Positions 46,683 through 56,044 of a stretch of DNA of 64,000 nucleotides are shown here, piece after piece (positions within the stretch are counted from its first letter, which is position 1; every line of letters begins with the position of its first letter). Source of the stretch: Sphingomonas anseongensis (lineage in GTDB: Bacteria > Pseudomonadota > Alphaproteobacteria > Sphingomonadales > Sphingomonadaceae). Below the pieces are notes generated by a model. It searched no databases, was not told the DNA's origin, and saw only the letters and a list, made by a program, of their open reading frames with translations. The stretch is taken from contig NZ_JAMGBC010000001.1 in assembly GCF_023516495.1 (NCBI RefSeq), positions 434,001-498,000 on the forward strand, given 5' to 3'. The translations under genes and the position numbers were made by a program.

Positions 46683-47089
46683 AGCGGTTCGCGATCTTCC
46701 TCGCGCTAATCGTCGCGGCACCGGCGTTCGCCGATTCCTCGCTTCCGCCGTCATACTGGGCGAACCGGCAGCTGCCCGACGCGCGCCAGGAGGCGGAGGC
46801 AAAGGCGCTGATGGAGGAAATCCGCTGCCTGGTTTGCCAGGGGGAGTCGATCGCCGATTCCGACGCGGACCTGGCCGCCGACATGCGCGACATGGTCCGC
46901 CGGAGGATCGCTGCCGGCGAGAAGCCCTCGGCGATCCGCGCCTGGCTGATCCAGCGGTACGGTGACTGGATCACCTTCCGACCGACCGGGAAGCCGATCA
47001 CCTGGCCGTTGTGGCTGGCGCCGCTCGTGCTCCTCGCGGGCGGGGCGCTGCTCGCACGAACCCGGCTGCGGGCGAGGAAAGGGTCGTGA
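46679..47089 (+). CDS. ccmH: cytochrome c maturation protein CcmH
   Basis: The 136-residue protein has a signal peptide (cleavage about residue 18), the redox motif IRCLVCQGESIADSDADLAADMR (shown in part: LVCQG after RC), and a C-terminal membrane helix (about 105-127). It is the single-domain CcmH/CcmL form. The start is GTG, overlapping ccmG, and the stop overlaps ccmI (GTGA). Confidence 0.93.
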   Translation: MKRFAIFLALIVAAPAFADSSLPPSYWANRQLPDARQEAEAKALMEEIRCLVCQGESIADSDADLAADMRDMVRRRIAAGEKPSAIRAWLIQRYGDWITFRPTGKPITWPLWLAPLVLLAGGALLARTRLRARKGS

Positions 47090-47712
47090 ACGGCTGGATC
47101 ATCCTCGCGCTTCTGTTCGCCGTCGCGGTGGCGGGACTGTGGCTGCTGCGTGTCAGGGGCGCACTTCTGCAACTTTCCGCGGCCGCGTTACTGTTCGGCT
47201 GTGCCGGCTATGCGCTCCAGGGCCATCCTTTCGTAGCCGGCTCGCCGCGGGAAGCGGCGTCCGTCGAACCTGCTCTTCCCCTGCGCGACATCCGCCACGC
47301 ATTTTTCGGTCATTTCACGGGCGAGGAAAGCTGGCTGAGCATGTCCGAGGCGCTGGCCAGTGCTGGCGACACCGAGGACGCGGTCGGCGTCCTTCAGAAT
47401 GCCGTCGGGAAATATCCCGGCAATCCGCAGCTGTGGATTGGGCTCGGCAACGCGCTGGTCGATCACGCCAGAACGATGACCCCCGCAAGCGAATATGCGT
47501 ATCGGCGAGCGGCCGAGCTGGCGCCCGGCCATCCCGCTCCGCCCTTCTTCGCGGGGTTGGCGCTCGCGCGTTCGGGCAACCGCGATACCGCGCTTGCGAT
47601 GTGGAAGGAAATCCTGGCTTCAGCACCCGCCGACGCCGACTGGCGCCCGCTGGTCGAGGATGCGATCGCGGCGCTTAATGCGCCGCCGCCACGTCAGCCG
47701 ACGGGTTCGTAG
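47086..47712 (+). CDS. ccmI: CcmI-like TPR protein
   Basis: The 208-residue protein has two N-terminal membrane helices or one long hydrophobic stretch (about 2-40) and TPR repeats (about 80-190, NPQLWIGLGNALVDHARTM and PAPPFFAGLALARSGNRD). It corresponds in position to CcmI, which presents apocytochrome c to the CcmFH lyase, but is much shorter than typical CcmI (about 400 residues). The 3' end overlaps the convergent ald gene by 19 bases. Confidence 0.75.
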   Translation: MNGWIILALLFAVAVAGLWLLRVRGALLQLSAAALLFGCAGYALQGHPFVAGSPREAASVEPALPLRDIRHAFFGHFTGEESWLSMSEALASAGDTEDAVGVLQNAVGKYPGNPQLWIGLGNALVDHARTMTPASEYAYRRAAELAPGHPAPPFFAGLALARSGNRDTALAMWKEILASAPADADWRPLVEDAIAALNAPPPRQPTGS

Positions 47713-48797
47713 GCCAGATCGAGCGCCTCGGCGACGGCCTGGTGCCGAACCTTTCCGCCTGACACGTTGAGACCGTTAGCGAGGTGCGGGTCGCGGCGCA
47801 TCGCTTCCTCGGCGCCGAGCTTGGCGATCTTCAGCACGTAGGGAAGAGTGACGTTGTTGAGCGCGAAAGCGGAGGTCCGGGCAACTGCTCCCGGCATGTT
47901 CGCGACGCAATAATGGATCACTCCGTCGATCTCGTAGACCGGGTCGGCATGGGTGGTCGCATGGCTCGTTTCGAAGCAGCCGCCCTGATCGATTGCGATG
48001 TCGACGAGGACGGAGCCGCGCTTCATCGTCTTGAGCATGTCGCGAGTGACGAGCTTCGGGGCAGCGGCTCCGGGAACGAGGACGGCGCCGATGACCAGTT
48101 CGGCCTTCTCGACCGCACTCGCGATCGCTGCGCGCGACGCATAGGCCGTCTTGATCTGGCTGGAAAAGAACATGTCCAGTTCGGCCAGGCGTTCCATGTT
48201 GATGTCGTAGATGGTTACGTCGGCGCGCATCCCGACGGCCATCTGTGCGGCGTTCACACCGGCAACTCCGCCGCCCAGGATTGCGACGGTCGCGGGCGAC
48301 ACGCCCGGAACCCCGCCGAGCAGGATTCCGCGGCCGCCTTGCTCCTTTTCCAGATAATGGGCGCCGACCTGGACCGACATCCGTCCAGCGACTTCGCTCA
48401 TGGGCTTCAGCAGCGGCAGCGATCCGTTGTTGGAGGTCACGGTTTCATAGGCGATGCAGGTCGCGCCTGACTTCATCAGCCCCAGCGTCTGCGGCTTGTC
48501 GGCCGCCAGGTGAAGGTAGGTGAAAAGGATGTGCCGCGGCTCGAGGAGCGCAATCTCCGACGCCTGCGGTTCCTTGACCTTCACGATCATGTCGCTGGCT
48601 TTGAACACTTCCTCCGGATTGGGGAGGATCGTCGCTCCGGCCTTCTTGTAGGCGGAATCGGGGCAGTCGATGCCGTCGCCGGCGCGAGTCTCGACGAAAA
48701 GCTCATGACCAGCAGCAACGAGTTCGGCGACCGAAGAGGGAGTCATGCCGACTCGAAACTCGTTATTCTTGATTTCCTTCGGCACGCCGATCCGCAT
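47694..48797 (-). CDS. ald: alanine dehydrogenase
   Basis: Ald interconverts L-alanine and pyruvate with NAD and ammonia. The 367-residue product starts MRIGVPKEIKNNEFRVGMTP (Arg and Lys for pyruvate binding), has KVKEPQ, FTYLHLAAD, the Rossmann motif AILGGGVAGVNAAQMA and CVANMPGAVARTSAFALNN. Length and motifs are normal. It is convergent with the ccm operon and its 3' end overlaps ccmI by 19 bases. Confidence 0.95.
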   Translation of the reverse strand: MRIGVPKEIKNNEFRVGMTPSSVAELVAAGHELFVETRAGDGIDCPDSAYKKAGATILPNPEEVFKASDMIVKVKEPQASEIALLEPRHILFTYLHLAADKPQTLGLMKSGATCIAYETVTSNNGSLPLLKPMSEVAGRMSVQVGAHYLEKEQGGRGILLGGVPGVSPATVAILGGGVAGVNAAQMAVGMRADVTIYDINMERLAELDMFFSSQIKTAYASRAAIASAVEKAELVIGAVLVPGAAAPKLVTRDMLKTMKRGSVLVDIAIDQGGCFETSHATTHADPVYEIDGVIHYCVANMPGAVARTSAFALNNVTLPYVLKIAKLGAEEAMRRDPHLANGLNVSGGKVRHQAVAEALDLAYEPVG

Positions 48798-48969
48798 CGT
48801 TCATTCGCTCCAATGATGTCCCCGTGCCGCGCCTATAGACGGGCTTTTCCGCGCTTGTAAGCAGCGATTGCAGCCATGCAGGGCGGGTGCTAGTCCCCCG
48901 CGCCTGCCGCAATGGCACCGGGGCAAATAGAGTGCGCGTTCGCGAACAGCCTGGAATGATCAGCCAAGC

Positions 48970-50910
48970 ATGAGCATTACCGAGACCGGCGCCGCCGAGC
49001 AGGTGACGCTCGACCACGATCCGCGAACGCACGCGCACGGCCCGCTCTACAAGCTGGCGATCGGCGCCGTGGGGATCGTCTTCGGCGACATCGGAACGTC
49101 GCCAATCTATTCCTTCCGGGAGACTTTCGCGGGCCATCACTCGCTGTCGCCTGACCAGTTTCACATCCACGCTGTGCTTTCGATGATCTTCTGGTCGATG
49201 ATGATCGTGGTTACGCTGAAATATGTCACGATCATCATGCGCGCCGACAACAAGGGGGAAGGCGGCAGCCTCGCCTTGCTGGCGCTGATCAACCGGTCGA
49301 TGGGCGGAAAGAAAAGGTGGGCCAGCGGCATCGTCATGCTCGGCGTGTTCGCAACGGCTCTTTTCTACGGCGACAGCATGATCACGCCGGCGATCTCGGT
49401 GCTCTCCGCGGTCGAAGGCCTGACGACCGTCAACGCTGGCCTGCAGCCCTTCGTCGTTCCGATCGCGCTCGGGATCCTGGTAGGCCTCTTCGCAATCCAG
49501 TCTCGCGGGACTGCGCGCGTCGGCGCGCTGTTCGGCCCGGTGATGCTCCTCTATTTTGCCACGCTGGCCGTCCTCGGCCTGATCCATATCGTTGACCGCC
49601 CGCAGGTCATCCTTGCGATGATCAATCCGCTCAATGCCGCGAGCTTCTTTTTCGAGGAGCCCATGCGCGCCTTCCTTGCCATGGGGTCGGTCGTGCTCGC
49701 GCTCACCGGCGCCGAAGCGCTCTACGCGGACATGGGGCATTTCGGGCGGCGGCCGATCAAGATTGCGTGGTTGTACTTCGTTCTGCCCGCGCTCCTGCTC
49801 AATTATATGGGACAGGGCGCGATGTTGCTGAGCTTGCCGCCGGGCGAAGTCGCGACGGCGGTGAAAGACCCGTTTTTCTATCTTGCTTCGGAGGCTTTTC
49901 GCTTGCCGCTGGTGCTGATGGCGACCGCGGCCACGATTATCGCCAGCCAGGCGGTGATATCGGGCGCTTTCTCCGTCACGCAGCAGGCGGTCCAACTTGG
50001 TTTCGTCCCGCGGCTGAGGATCACCCACACCAGCGAAAGCGCCGCCGGCCAAATCTATATTCCGGTCGTGAATTGGGCCCTGATGATCATGGTTTTGCTG
50101 CTGGTGGTCACGTTCCAGAGCTCGTCGAACCTGGCGGCGGCCTATGGAATCGCAGTGACCGGCGCGATGGCGATCGACACCGTGCTCATCGCGGTCGTGC
50201 TCATCACCATGTGGAACTGGAACCGGATTGTCATCGCAGCGCTGCTCGCGATCTTCATCACGGTCGACCTTGGCTATTTCAGCTCGAACCTCACGAAGAT
50301 TCCCGCTGGCGGCTGGTTCCCGCTCCTTGTCGGCGGGATCGCCTTCACCTTGCTGACAACCTGGGCGAAGGGCCGTCAGCTGATGATCGCCCGGATGAAC
50401 GAGGCGACCCTTCCAATGGAAATCTTCATAAAGTCGGCGGCTCCGAGCGCTGCTCGCGTGCCCGGCACCGCGGTGTTCATGACCAGCACGTCCGACGGAG
50501 TCCCGCACGCGCTGCTCCACAACCTCAAGCACAACAAGGTTCTCCACGAACGGGTGTTCCTGCTGACCGTAAGGATCGAGGATGTGCCCTTCGTCCAAAG
50601 CGAGAAGCGCTGCACGGTCAAGGACTACGGTTCGGGCTTCTACCGGATCGTGCTCCGCTACGGCTTCATGGAGGAAATCGACGTCCCCGCGGCGCTCGCC
50701 AAGGTCAAAGGGGTCGGCCCGTCGTGCAAGATGATGGACACCAGCTTCTTCCTGGCACGCCAGACCCTGCTCGCGTCTGCACGGCCCGGGATGGCGATCT
50801 GGCGCGAAAAGCTGTTCGCCTGGATGCTTCGAAACGCCGAAAGCGCGATGGAATTCTTCAAGCTTCCGACCAACCGGGTCGTCGAGCTTGGAAGCCAGCT
50901 CGAGATTTGA
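48970..50910 (+). CDS. kup: low-affinity potassium transporter Kup
   Basis: The 646-residue protein is a K+/H+ symporter of the KUP/HAK/KT family. It has about 12 membrane segments starting with [20 protein letters not shown], then [34 protein letters not shown] and [11 protein letters not shown], and a cytosolic C-terminal domain of about 190 residues. It is not near other K+ genes. The 172-base upstream gap holds its promoter and that of ald. Confidence 0.96.
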   Translation: MSITETGAAEQVTLDHDPRTHAHGPLYKLAIGAVGIVFGDIGTSPIYSFRETFAGHHSLSPDQFHIHAVLSMIFWSMMIVVTLKYVTIIMRADNKGEGGSLALLALINRSMGGKKRWASGIVMLGVFATALFYGDSMITPAISVLSAVEGLTTVNAGLQPFVVPIALGILVGLFAIQSRGTARVGALFGPVMLLYFATLAVLGLIHIVDRPQVILAMINPLNAASFFFEEPMRAFLAMGSVVLALTGAEALYADMGHFGRRPIKIAWLYFVLPALLLNYMGQGAMLLSLPPGEVATAVKDPFFYLASEAFRLPLVLMATAATIIASQAVISGAFSVTQQAVQLGFVPRLRITHTSESAAGQIYIPVVNWALMIMVLLLVVTFQSSSNLAAAYGIAVTGAMAIDTVLIAVVLITMWNWNRIVIAALLAIFITVDLGYFSSNLTKIPAGGWFPLLVGGIAFTLLTTWAKGRQLMIARMNEATLPMEIFIKSAAPSAARVPGTAVFMTSTSDGVPHALLHNLKHNKVLHERVFLLTVRIEDVPFVQSEKRCTVKDYGSGFYRIVLRYGFMEEIDVPAALAKVKGVGPSCKMMDTSFFLARQTLLASARPGMAIWREKLFAWMLRNAESAMEFFKLPTNRVVELGSQLEI

Positions 50911-50941
50911 ACCGGCGCCCGCGCTCGCTTGTTTGCGCGAA

Positions 50942-51508
50942 ATGGAACAGATCGCCTCCTACATCGCCCCGATCGCAACGACGATTGCGGCGCTGATCGT
51001 CGCCTCCAACCTCGGATCGCGTATCACCGGGTTCGGATTCATCGTCTTCACTGTCGGGTCCATTGGCTGGGCGGCGCTCGGCCTCGCGACGGGCCAGCCG
51101 AACCTCCTGTGGCAGAATGTCCTGCTGACCCTGCTGAACCTGTTCGGGATCTGGCGCTGGCTCGGGCGGCAGGCGCGAATCGAGCGAGGAGGCGAAGCTG
51201 CCGCGGAGCAGAGCCATCACAGGTCGGGCGAAAACCTCTTCCCGGTGTCGGCACTCACGAAAGGACAGGTGCTCGCCAGGGACGGGACGGACATCGGGCG
51301 TTGCGTCGACGCGATGGCGGGATGCCTCACAGGAAGGCTCGCCTACGTGGTCGTGTCGGAAGGCGGGGTGGGCGGCGTGGGGGAGACCTTGAGACGCCTG
51401 CCGTGGCAGGGATGTCACGTTGCGGACGACCGGGTGCAGACATCGATGGAGGTCGGCCAGCTTCGGCATCTGGAAGAGCTCGAGCCGGATCGTTGGCCGG
51501 CGCGCTGA
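50942..51508 (+). CDS. membrane protein with PRC-barrel-like domain
   Basis: The 188-residue product has two or three membrane helices (about 5-85, IAPIATTIAALIVASNLGS and LLWQNVLLTLLNLFGIWRWL) and a C-terminal domain (about 105-180, FPVSALTKGQVLARDGTDIG) that resembles a PRC barrel, a fold used for protein or RNA contacts. I chose the ATG at 50942; the ribosome binding site is weak. The end overlaps the next gene by 16 bases. Function unknown. Confidence 0.7.
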   Translation: MEQIASYIAPIATTIAALIVASNLGSRITGFGFIVFTVGSIGWAALGLATGQPNLLWQNVLLTLLNLFGIWRWLGRQARIERGGEAAAEQSHHRSGENLFPVSALTKGQVLARDGTDIGRCVDAMAGCLTGRLAYVVVSEGGVGGVGETLRRLPWQGCHVADDRVQTSMEVGQLRHLEELEPDRWPAR

Positions 51509-51993
51509 TCATCCTGGCGGAGCTCGGCAAGAGCGATTTCGCGTGGCTCGATGCGCTCCGTCGTCGACACTACCCACCCGAGCGCAACCGAGTGCCTGCT
51601 CACCTGACCTTGTTTCGAGCCCTACCGCCGTCGGTCGAAGGCGAGGTTCGCCGGAGCCTTGCAAGAGCCGGTTCGGAGCCGGCTCCGCAGGCAGTGATCA
51701 GCGGAGCGATGGATCTCGACAGCGGAGTCGCGCTTCGGGTCCACTCGCCCGAGCTCGAAGCGATCCGCGACCAACTGGCCGCAGACTTCCACGGGCTTCT
51801 CACCTCGCAGGACTCGGGCCCCTGGACTGCGCACATCACCATCCAGAACAAGGTCGATCCGAAGCTGGCGCGGACGCTTCTTAAGCAGCTCAGGGAAGGG
51901 TTCGAGCCGCGGCCGATCGCGATCGCCGGGCTTCGCCTGGTCCGATATGTGGACGGCAAGTGGGAAGACGTCGCCGCGTGGAAATTTCGCTAG
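51493..51993 (+). CDS. 2'-5' RNA ligase / LigT-like phosphoesterase
   Basis: The 166-residue product has the two HxT-type motifs of the 2H phosphoesterase family, HLTLF near residue 37 and HITIQN near residue 115, at normal spacing. The family acts on 2'-5' or cyclic phosphate RNA ends. The start is a TTG at 51493 inside the previous gene. Its stop shares CTAG with the convergent gene. Confidence 0.8.
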   Translation: MAGALIILAELGKSDFAWLDALRRRHYPPERNRVPAHLTLFRALPPSVEGEVRRSLARAGSEPAPQAVISGAMDLDSGVALRVHSPELEAIRDQLAADFHGLLTSQDSGPWTAHITIQNKVDPKLARTLLKQLREGFEPRPIAIAGLRLVRYVDGKWEDVAAWKFR

Positions 51994-52418
51994 CTGAGCT
52001 CGCCGACTCCGTCGCAGCTTAGCTCGAATGCCGCCAGCCCCGCCTCCAGGACCGACGGAAGCATCGGCATTTCAAGAAGCTCGTCGATGACCGCCTCGCT
52101 TCCGCCGTCGTCGTGCATCTCCTGCGCTTCCTGTAGCGCTTCGTCCCAGTCCGACGCCTCGTAATTGCCGGAGCCGACCCAGCAGAATGCCAGAACCTCG
52201 GTGAGCTGGTCTTCGCCGAGGTCGTCGAGGATGGCTCGAAGCTCCTCCTCGACGCTGTCGTTGATCGAATCGTCGAGTACCGACAGCGATCCTTCGTCCT
52301 CGTCGTCGACATTGTCGGCGGATTCGTCGGCGTCATAGTCGCTTGGGGTCTGCGCTTCATATTCGCGCGCCCTGAGGACGATGCGGCAAAGCGTTTCGAG
52401 CGGTGTTGCAGGGTCCAT
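51990..52418 (-). CDS. acidic DUF3775-like protein
   Basis: The 142-residue protein is strongly acidic, with an Asp/Glu-rich N-terminal third and a helical C-terminal part (AILDDLGEDQLTEVLAFCWVG, EASDWDEALQEAQEM). It resembles the DUF3775 family of small alphaproteobacterial proteins of unknown function. The last four bases overlap the LigT-like gene (CTAG is the stop codon on both strands). Confidence 0.75.
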   Translation of the reverse strand: MDPATPLETLCRIVLRAREYEAQTPSDYDADESADNVDDEDEGSLSVLDDSINDSVEEELRAILDDLGEDQLTEVLAFCWVGSGNYEASDWDEALQEAQEMHDDGGSEAVIDELLEMPMLPSVLEAGLAAFELSCDGVGELS

Positions 52419-52486
52419 GAAAAGCCTCTCGTCCTGATCCGCTCAACGACAGCAGCCGTAAGCGGTTCCTACTCATTCGTCGTTCG

Positions 52487-52515
52487 TTGACCGGGGGACT
52501 CGCCGCTCTTATATC
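52487..52515 (+). promoter_or_regulatory. sigma70-type promoter for tRNA-Met
   Basis: TTGACC (52487-52492), a 17-base spacer and TATATC (52510-52515) form one of the best housekeeping promoters in the window. The start would be near 52522, about 65 bases before the tRNA. Confidence 0.65.
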
Positions 52516-52586
52516 GCCGCCCGCGCCCGCCTTCGGGCGCTGCTTCCATGATATGCCGCTTCCGACGGGGAGGGGCCTTGGCTTGG

Positions 52587-52663
52587 GGCGGAGTAGCTCA
52601 GCTGGTTAGAGCAGCGGAATCATAATCCGCGTGTCGGGGGTTCAAGTCCCTCCTCCGCTACCA
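52587..52663 (+). tRNA. tRNA-Met (anticodon CAT, elongator)
   Basis: A 77-base cloverleaf with acceptor GGCGGAG/CTCCGCT (first pair G-T), anticodon stem GCGGA/TCCGC enclosing ATCATAA (anticodon CAT), T arm GGTTCAAGTCC and encoded CCA. The sequence matches the elongator tRNA-Met type common in alphaproteobacteria; tRNA-Ile2 with a lysidine-modified CAT is the less likely alternative. It lacks the three G-C anticodon-stem pairs of the initiator. Confidence 0.9.
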
Positions 52664-52712
52664 TTCCACGCGCGGCTGCCTCGGCGACTGGGGCAGCGAA
52701 ATCGAAGCAGCG

Positions 52713-53099
52713 TCACCAGAAAAACTTGCCTCCGCGCACCCGTTTTCCGACATCCGCGCGTACCAGGCGCCCGCGATACATCTGGATGTACATCCAGAGG
52801 CCGGAGAAGGCGAAGGTGAACAACGCGAACCCGGACAGGATCGAAATGGCGGTTCCTACCGGGCCGAACGTCTCCCCGGAGTGAAGGTGGTGCAGTAGCC
52901 CGACGTTCCAGGCTTTCGGCTTGGGTTTTGGCCGGCAGACCATTGTCTCCGGGCATGTGAACCCTTCGGCAACCGTCGCCTGCTGTTCGACTGAAGCCTT
53001 GTTCACCAGCGAGCCGATCTGGCTGAGCACGCCCGTTGCGGAAATCCAGAGCAGGAAGCAGCCAAAGACGATCGAGAGCCAACGGTGCCACTTGCGCAT
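52713..53099 (-). CDS. PepSY-associated membrane protein
   Basis: The 128-residue protein has an N-terminal helix (about 5-27, LSIVFGCFLLWISATGVLSQ), a periplasmic loop with two Cys (FTCPETMVCRPK) and WNVGLLHHLHSGE, and a second helix (about 84-108). This is the short PepSY-type transmembrane form; larger relatives act as ferric reductases or in siderophore uptake, but the link here is unproven. The His-rich HHLHSGE could bind haem or metal. Confidence 0.75.
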   Translation of the reverse strand: MRKWHRWLSIVFGCFLLWISATGVLSQIGSLVNKASVEQQATVAEGFTCPETMVCRPKPKPKAWNVGLLHHLHSGETFGPVGTAISILSGFALFTFAFSGLWMYIQMYRGRLVRADVGKRVRGGKFFW

Positions 53100-53180
53100 T
53101 CATGCTTTCCTTTTGCGAATCGCTCGCAACAAGAGCAGCGCGGCTTGGCTGGCGCAAGAGGCCATCTGCGGAAAAGCAAA

Positions 53181-53207
53181 CGCCCGGACCGCGAGGCGAT
53201 CCGGGCG
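53181..53207 (-). terminator. orphan leftward intrinsic terminator
   Basis: CGCCCGGA and TCCGGGCG form a perfect 8-bp GC-rich stem with an 11-base loop. In the leftward direction the stem is followed by TTTGCTTTT, a proper U-rich tract. No annotated leftward gene ends here; the nearest leftward gene starts downstream at 53099. In the rightward direction there is no T-tract. Confidence 0.65.
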
Positions 53208-53474
53208 TCCTGCGTGACGATTGCTCGTCAGCCCCCTTAACTTACTCCGCCGCTATCGAGCGGCCCCGAATATCGCCCTAAGGCGGAGCATCCGGCACAG
53301 GCAGGAGCTAAACCTCGTTGTTGCCGCTTGTCACCCGCCAAGGCGGTGGCGAACGACTTTTCCACAGCGCCTGTGTCGCGCTGGACACAATATCCCAGCG
53401 TAGAGCGTTGGATTGCGTTGCTTGGGGCATCGCCCTAGGGCTGCCGCGCCAACCAGCCATTCGAGGAACCGAAG
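53208..53474. other. intergenic region before proS, possible unannotated RNA
   Basis: No supported gene lies in this 267-base stretch. The terminator at its left end implies a leftward transcript. The longest leftward frame (53308-53460, 50 codons) lacks a ribosome binding site. TTTTCCACA at 53358-53366 is one mismatch from a DnaA box. TTGCGT (53413-53418), 17 bases and TAGGGC (53436-53441) may be the proS promoter. Confidence 0.4.
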
Positions 53475-54797
53475 TTGCGATTTTCCCGCGCTTTTCTGCC
53501 GGTCCTGAAGGAAAGCCCGTCGGACGCGCAGATCGTCAGCCACAAGCTGATGCTCCGCGCCGGCCTCGTCCGCCAGACGGCGGCGGGAATCTACGCCTGG
53601 CTCCCGCTCGGCTTCCGGGTGCTCAAGAAGATCGAGCAGATCGTCCGCGAGGAGCAGGATCGCGCCGGCGCGCAGGAAATGCTGATGCCGACCCTCCAGT
53701 CGGCCGAGCTGTGGCGCGAGAGCGGACGCTACGACGCCTACGGCCCCGAGATGCTCCGGATTCGCGACCGCCACGACCGCGAGATGCTCTACGGCCCGAC
53801 CAACGAGGAGATGCTGACGGCAATCTTCCGCGACGAGGCGAAAAGCTACCGCGACCTTCCTCGGACGCTCTACCACATACAGTGGAAGTTCAGGGACGAG
53901 GTACGACCCCGCTTCGGAGTGATGCGCGGCCGCGAATTCCTGATGAAGGACGCCTATAGCTTCGACCTCGACGAGGCGAGCGCTCGGCTGAGCTATTACA
54001 CGCAGCTGCTTGCCTATCTTCGCACCTTCCAGCGGATGGGAATTCGCGCCGTTCCGATGAAGGCGGCGTCTGGCCCGATCGGCGGCGACCTCAGCCACGA
54101 GTTCATCGTCCTCGCCCCCACCGGCGAGAGCGAAGTCTTCTACGACGCGGCGTTCGAGGAGATGGACTGGAACCGTTCGGACCTTCGCTATGACGATCCG
54201 GTCGGGCTCCACAATCTGTTCGACGACGTGACCTCCACCTACGCTGCGACCGACGAAACCCACGAGGAAGACCGCTGGGCCGATATCTCAGAGGAGCGCA
54301 GGCGAACCGGCCGGGGAATCGAAGTCGGCCACATCTTCTACTTCGGCGACAAATATTCGGGACCGATGGGCCTTCGGGTCACAGGTCCGGACGGTCAGAT
54401 GGTTGCCCCCATGATGGGGAGCTACGGGATCGGCGTGTCCCGCCTGGTCGCAGCAGTCATCGAGGCGAGCCACGACGATGCGGGAATCATCTGGCCGGAA
54501 TCGGTTGCACCGTGGAAAGTCGGCCTGGTCACCATGCGCCAGGACGACGAGGCCACGGTCGCCGCTGCGGACGAACTCTATTCCAGGCTCAAAGGCGCCG
54601 GCATCGAAGTGCTCTATGACGACCGCGATGAGCGCGGCGGCGTGAAGCTCGGGACCATGGACCTGATCGGCCTGCCTTGGCAGCTGGTGGTCGGTCCGCG
54701 CGGAATCGCGAGCGGGGTCGTCGAGCTGAAGAACCGCGCCTCGGGTGAAAAGGAAGAGTTGAGCATGGAATCCGCACTGGCGAGGCTCACCGCGTGA
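53475..54797 (+). CDS. proS: prolyl-tRNA synthetase
   Basis: ProS charges tRNA-Pro. The 440-residue product is the short alphaproteobacterial type without the editing insertion. It has class II motif 2 ([25 protein letters not shown] in part) and motif 3 ([16 protein letters not shown]), and the C-terminal anticodon-binding domain ([13 protein letters not shown] onward). The start is TTG with CGAGGAAC upstream. The stop overlaps the lolC GTG by four bases. Confidence 0.96.
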   Translation: MRFSRAFLPVLKESPSDAQIVSHKLMLRAGLVRQTAAGIYAWLPLGFRVLKKIEQIVREEQDRAGAQEMLMPTLQSAELWRESGRYDAYGPEMLRIRDRHDREMLYGPTNEEMLTAIFRDEAKSYRDLPRTLYHIQWKFRDEVRPRFGVMRGREFLMKDAYSFDLDEASARLSYYTQLLAYLRTFQRMGIRAVPMKAASGPIGGDLSHEFIVLAPTGESEVFYDAAFEEMDWNRSDLRYDDPVGLHNLFDDVTSTYAATDETHEEDRWADISEERRRTGRGIEVGHIFYFGDKYSGPMGLRVTGPDGQMVAPMMGSYGIGVSRLVAAVIEASHDDAGIIWPESVAPWKVGLVTMRQDDEATVAAADELYSRLKGAGIEVLYDDRDERGGVKLGTMDLIGLPWQLVVGPRGIASGVVELKNRASGEKEELSMESALARLTA

Positions 54798-56044
54798 TCC
54801 TCAATTCCTACGAGCGGATGGTCGCTCGACGCTATCTTCTTCCAGGCAAGGGCGAGGGCTTCATTTTCCTCGTCGCCTCGATCAGCCTGGTCGCGGTCGC
54901 GCTTGGAGTCGCGGCGCTCATCATCGTGATGAGCGTGATGAACGGCTTCCGAGCCGAGCTGTTCGACAAGATCACCGGCCTCAACGGCCACGCGATCGTC
55001 CAGGGCTATGAAGGGCGGCTTCCGGATTGGCAGCAGATCGCGGTCAAGGCACGGTCGCTCCCCGGCGTCACCTCCGCCACTCCGCTCATCGAGCAGCCGC
55101 TGATGGCTTCGGCCAATGGGCGGGTCGAGGGCGTGCTCGTCCGCGGCATGCGGATGGAGGACTTCCAGACCAATCCGGTCATCTCCAAGAACGTGAAGGC
55201 CGGCGACCTCAGGCTCGTAACCCCGGACAGCGGCCGCGTCGCCATAGGCTCTCGGCTGGCGCAAGCGCTCGGCGCCTATCCGGGAAGTACGATCAGCCTG
55301 ATCAGCCCGGAAGGGCGCTCGACCGTCGTTGGGACCGTCCCGCGGATCGTGTCGTACACGGTCGCGGCCGTCTTCGAGGTCGGGATCTACGATTACGACA
55401 ACAGCTTCGTCATCATGCCGATGCAGGACGCGCAGAACCTTTTGCTGATGGGCGATACGGTCAGCACGGTGGAGCTTCAAACCACCAACCCGGACCGCGT
55501 TGACACCATTCTCGCTCCGCTTCAGCCGCTGGTTCAGGGGAAAGGCGCGCTGATCGACTGGAAGCAGATGAATTCGGCTTTGTTCGACGCTCTCGAAATT
55601 GAGCGCGTGGCGATGTTCGTCGTCCTGTCGCTGATCGTCCTTGTTGCCGTCTTCAACATCCTGTCGTCGCTGATCATGCTGGTGCGGGCGAAGACCCGCG
55701 ACATTGCCATTCTGCGAACGATGGGCGCCAGCCGTAAGGGGATGATGAAGGTATTCGTCACGGTCGGCGTCACGATCGGCTCGCTCGGGATCATTCTCGG
55801 GCTAATCCTCGGCTCGATCTTCCTATTCTTCCGCCAGGGGATGCTCAACGCGATCCAGTACCTGACCGGCCAGAACCTGTGGGACCCATCGGTGCGGTTC
55901 CTGTCGGACCTTCCCTCGAAGACCGACCCGTTCGAGGTGACGGCGATCGTCGTGACGGCGCTGGTCCTGTCCTTCCTCGCGACCCTCTATCCCGCGTGGA
56001 AGGCGGCGAGCACCGATCCCGTCCAGGTGCTCCGCTATGAGTGA
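54794..56044 (+). CDS. lolC: lipoprotein-releasing ABC transporter permease LolC/E
   Basis: The 416-residue permease has an N-terminal membrane helix (about 22-47), a large periplasmic domain (about 48-265) and three C-terminal helices. The N-terminal part contains [22 protein letters not shown] and the C-terminal region [14 protein letters not shown], the coupling helix to LolD. A single permease gene here suggests the LolF-type homodimer rather than separate LolC and LolE. It overlaps proS (GTGA) and lolD by eight bases. Confidence 0.93.
   Translation: MILNSYERMVARRYLLPGKGEGFIFLVASISLVAVALGVAALIIVMSVMNGFRAELFDKITGLNGHAIVQGYEGRLPDWQQIAVKARSLPGVTSATPLIEQPLMASANGRVEGVLVRGMRMEDFQTNPVISKNVKAGDLRLVTPDSGRVAIGSRLAQALGAYPGSTISLISPEGRSTVVGTVPRIVSYTVAAVFEVGIYDYDNSFVIMPMQDAQNLLLMGDTVSTVELQTTNPDRVDTILAPLQPLVQGKGALIDWKQMNSALFDALEIERVAMFVVLSLIVLVAVFNILSSLIMLVRAKTRDIAILRTMGASRKGMMKVFVTVGVTIGSLGIILGLILGSIFLFFRQGMLNAIQYLTGQNLWDPSVRFLSDLPSKTDPFEVTAIVVTALVLSFLATLYPAWKAASTDPVQVLRYE

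Noticed and set aside
48763-50598. Leftward open frame of 611 codons
   Set aside because: It is antisense to kup, which has a complete set of family motifs; the leftward product is Asp/Arg/His-rich without a domain.
53308-53460. Leftward 50-codon frame upstream of proS
   Set aside because: No Shine-Dalgarno sequence and no recognisable features. It is mentioned only because an orphan terminator suggests some transcript here.
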